Shown one piece after another: positions 5,791 to 7,699 of a DNA stretch of 7,699 nucleotides (positions are counted from its first letter, which is position 1; the number at the start of each line of letters is the position of its first letter). The stretch is from Thermoplasmata archaeon (GTDB lineage Archaea; Thermoplasmatota; E2; DHVEG-1). A program made the translations under genes and the position numbers. Location: contig QMTB01000068.1 in the NCBI GenBank assembly GCA_003649845.1, forward strand, positions 1 through 7,699, in the 5' to 3' direction. Below the pieces are notes generated by a model. It searched no databases and was not told where the DNA came from. It was given only the letters and a program-made list of their open reading frames with translations.

Positions 5791-7032
5791 ATGCAAGAAC
5801 TGAGTCCAAGGCAGAAATACGATTTAAGGAGGAAACTAGAGGAGTTAAAAGCCTGCAAAGGGAAACATACAGAACTTATATCACTATATGTACCGCCGAA
5901 TAAACAAATCTCAGATGTAATGGCATATCTGAGAAATGAATATTCTGAATCACAGAATATAAAATCTAAAACTACTCGTAAAAATGTTTTATCAGCTATT
6001 GAATCTATCATGAGTAGATTAAAAGCTTTTAAACGTCCACCTGAAAATGGAGTAGTATTCTTTGTAGGTCACAAAAGTATAGGTAGTGATCAAACAGAGA
6101 TGGTTGCCTATGTTATAGAACCTCCTCTACCTTTCAAAACTTTTATATATCGTTGTGACTCAGAATTTTATCTTCAACCATTAGAGGAGATGCTTGTTGA
6201 GAGAGATGTATATGGTTTACTCCTTATAGATCGTAGGGAATGTACTATAGGTATGCTTAGAGGAGATCAAATCGAGTTACTTAAATATATGACATCTCAA
6301 GTTCCAGGTAAACATGGTCGCGGTGGGCAATCTCAGCGTAGATTTGAACGTTTAACAGAGATAGCAGCACATGAATGGTTTGAGAAATGTGGAGAAAAAG
6401 CTAGTGAGATATTCCTAGCAGAGAAAGGTTTAAAAGGAATTCTAGTAGGTGGTCCTGGACCTACGAAGAAATATTTTGTTGAAGAAAAATATCTCCACCA
6501 TGAGATACAAAATAAGATTATAGAACTCTTTGACACTGGTTACACTGATGAATATGGTCTTAGAGAACTTGTAGCTTCAGCAGCAGATACTATGGCAGAT
6601 TTAAGGATATCGCAGGAGAAAAAAATGATGAAGCGTTTTCTAAAAGAGATCACTAAGGGAAAAGATAGCCTAGCTTTATATGGAGAAGAAGAAGTTAGAA
6701 GAGCATTAGAAATGGGCGCAGTTGATATTCTATTACTCTCTGAGGATTTAAGGAAATACCGGATAACCCTTACTTGTCCAGCGTGTAATTATAGTGAAAG
6801 TAAAACAGTTGATGAAAAGGATTTAGATAAAACATATACCTGTCCAAAATGTGGTGTACCAATGGAGGTTAAAGAGAAGATTGATCTTATAGATGAGTTA
6901 TCTGAGCTTGCTGAGAAGACTAAATGTAAAGTAGAATTAATCTCTAAAAATAGCCCTGAAGGTGATTCTCTATACTCTGCATTTACAGGTATCGCAGGGA
7001 TTGCTAGATACCCTCTTGAGAAAAAATTATAA
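5791..7032 (+). CDS. prf1: Peptide chain release factor aRF1 (eRF1 family)
   Basis: The 413-residue protein recognises all three stop codons in the ribosomal A site and triggers peptide release. Domain 1 (about 1-135) carries the codon-recognition motif N56-I-K-S59 and Y120-R-C122-D-S-E-F126, the YxCxxxF element. Domain 2 (about 136-270) holds the catalytic G178-G179-Q180 in KHGRGGQSQRRFERL. Domain 3 (about 271-413) contains an intact zinc ribbon with C329, C332, C351 and C354, as in many archaeal aRF1 proteins, and would contact aEF1A-GTP/Pelota-type partners and ABCE1. The length is normal for archaeal aRF1 and no break is seen. Pelota is excluded because it lacks GGQ and NIKS. It follows the beta-CASP nuclease closely and probably shares its transcript. 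Confidence 0.98.
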   Translation: MQELSPRQKYDLRRKLEELKACKGKHTELISLYVPPNKQISDVMAYLRNEYSESQNIKSKTTRKNVLSAIESIMSRLKAFKRPPENGVVFFVGHKSIGSDQTEMVAYVIEPPLPFKTFIYRCDSEFYLQPLEEMLVERDVYGLLLIDRRECTIGMLRGDQIELLKYMTSQVPGKHGRGGQSQRRFERLTEIAAHEWFEKCGEKASEIFLAEKGLKGILVGGPGPTKKYFVEEKYLHHEIQNKIIELFDTGYTDEYGLRELVASAADTMADLRISQEKKMMKRFLKEITKGKDSLALYGEEEVRRALEMGAVDILLLSEDLRKYRITLTCPACNYSESKTVDEKDLDKTYTCPKCGVPMEVKEKIDLIDELSELAEKTKCKVELISKNSPEGDSLYSAFTGIAGIARYPLEKKL

Positions 7033-7040
7033 AAGACAAT

Positions 7041-7053
7041 AAACCGATGGTTT
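7041..7053. repeat. Inverted repeat AAACC-GAT-GGTTT at the transporter promoter
   Basis: Two exact 5-base arms separated by 3 bases lie directly upstream of, and overlapping by two bases, the TATA box at 7052-7060, where TFB would contact the BRE. A regulator bound here could block promoter recognition. It shares the AAAC-N5-GTTT pattern with the dyad at 4498-4512. As RNA it could form only a small hairpin after the aRF1 stop. Confidence 0.3.
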
Positions 7054-7060
7054 TATAAAT
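7052..7060 (+). promoter_or_regulatory. TATA box for the OPT transporter gene
   Basis: TTTATAAAT is nearly identical to the box before the nuclease gene. Its centre is 39 bases before the ATG at 7095, which predicts a start near 7082 and a leader of about 13 bases with a weak GTGA (7084-7087) ribosome binding match. A second TATA-like element, AAATATATTA at 7065-7074, would instead give a leaderless message beginning at the ATG. Which of the two is used cannot be decided by eye. Confidence 0.65.
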
Positions 7061-7094
7061 AGTGAAATATATTATTTGATTTAGTGAAAGATAG

Positions 7095-7699
7095 ATGAGC
7101 GCTTCACGTGAAGACTTTCAATCATTTATACCAGCGAGTAAAACTATTCCTGAACTTACTGTAAAAGCAGTGCTTGTTGGTTCAATGCTCGCTGTTATAC
7201 TTGGAGCAGCTAATGCATATCTAGGTTTATATGCTGGTATGACTGTATCAGCTGTTATACCTGGAGCAGTAATGGCTTTTGTATTACTGAGACCCTTCAA
7301 GGGAACTATACTAGAAGTAAATCTAGGTATGATGGGTGCTGCATCTGGAGAGGCGCTTGCAGCAGGAGTGATATTTACTATACCAGCAATGGTGTTACTA
7401 GGAGCATGGTCTACTATACATTACTGGGAGACAACCCTTGTAGCGGCATTAGGAGGTATACTTGGAGTATTATGGATGGTTCCACTTAGAAGAGCACTTA
7501 TTATAAAAACCGACTTACCTTTCCCAGAGGGGGTAGCAGTTGCAGCAGTATTAACTACAACAGTTGGAGGAGTAAAAGCTGAGGAATCAGGAGATTCGAA
7601 AGGAGTAAGTGGGATATGGCTCCTTATGGGAGCAGCACTTGCCGGTTTATTAAAATTTGGACAAGTAGGACTTAAAGCATTTGCAGGTTCAATATATGG
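7095..7699 (+). CDS. OPT family oligopeptide transporter, N-terminal part (cut by window end)
   Basis: The open frame runs from ATG at 7095 off the right edge, giving 201 complete codons of a protein that is usually around 550-700 residues. After a short cytosolic N-terminus (MSASREDFQSFIPASK), hydrophobic segments lie at about 23-42, 45-66, 88-105, 113-131 and 173-190. The signature NAYLGLYAGMTVSAVIPGAV (40-59) and the LPFPEGVAVAAVL block (141-153) are typical of the OPT (oligopeptide/metal-chelate) secondary transporters. Family members import small peptides or metal complexes by proton coupling; the substrate here cannot be inferred. A 62-base gap with its own TATA box separates it from aRF1, so it is probably an independent unit. 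The start is the first ATG after the promoter and gives a normal N-terminus for the family. Confidence 0.9.
   Translation, partial: MSASREDFQSFIPASKTIPELTVKAVLVGSMLAVILGAANAYLGLYAGMTVSAVIPGAVMAFVLLRPFKGTILEVNLGMMGAASGEALAAGVIFTIPAMVLLGAWSTIHYWETTLVAALGGILGVLWMVPLRRALIIKTDLPFPEGVAVAAVLTTTVGGVKAEESGDSKGVSGIWLLMGAALAGLLKFGQVGLKAFAGSIY

Noticed and set aside
5769..5903. 44-codon frame starting at an ATG right after the TGA-TAG stops and overlapping the start of aRF1
   Set aside because: It has no Shine-Dalgarno site, overlaps the well-supported aRF1 start in another frame and resembles no known peptide; it is more likely chance.
7118..7300. 60-residue minus-strand open frame opposite the transporter start
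   Set aside because: It is antisense to the conserved OPT signature region and has no supporting signals.

Overview
The window is a gene-dense, AT-rich piece of an archaeal chromosome. The archaeal assignment rests on an aRF1/eRF1-type peptide chain release factor (NIKS, GGQ and a zinc ribbon in the third domain), a CPSF-like beta-CASP nuclease, and TATA-type promoters lying close to start codons. Leu CTA, Ile ATA and Arg AGA codons are common. The lineage inside Archaea cannot be settled by eye; a euryarchaeal, possibly Thermoplasmata-like, origin is only a guess. No rRNA, tRNA, CRISPR, insertion sequence or phage gene was recognised, and no gene-free stretch exceeds about 120 bases.

Layout: on the minus strand, an enolase gene is followed after 15 bases by a short-form D-3-phosphoglycerate dehydrogenase gene, and a third gene may start at the left edge (ATG at 3..1). 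A 120-base divergent intergenic region (2275-2394) separates this unit from four plus-strand genes and one plus-strand partial gene. The first plus-strand unit is a stomatin-like slipin overlapping by 4 bases (ATGA) with a full-length NfeD/STOPP serine protease. The second unit has its own TATA box and holds a 411-residue beta-CASP metallo-beta-lactamase nuclease (aCPSF2-like) followed 25 bases later by aRF1. The last gene, cut by the window end, is an OPT-family oligopeptide transporter with its own TATA region.

How they work together: enolase and SerA both draw on phosphoglycerates, so the left unit joins lower glycolysis/gluconeogenesis to serine synthesis. Slipin and NfeD form a widely conserved membrane substrate/protease pair, here with an intact Ser101/Lys141 dyad. 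The nuclease and the release factor join RNA 3'-end or decay chemistry to translation termination. All the recognised families are known; I see no clearly new system. The points most worth a second look are the A-run/stop/start arrangement at the slipin-NfeD junction, a 7-bp dyad around the divergent promoter, a shared AAAC-N5-GTTT dyad at two plus-strand promoters, and the nuclease-aRF1 pairing.
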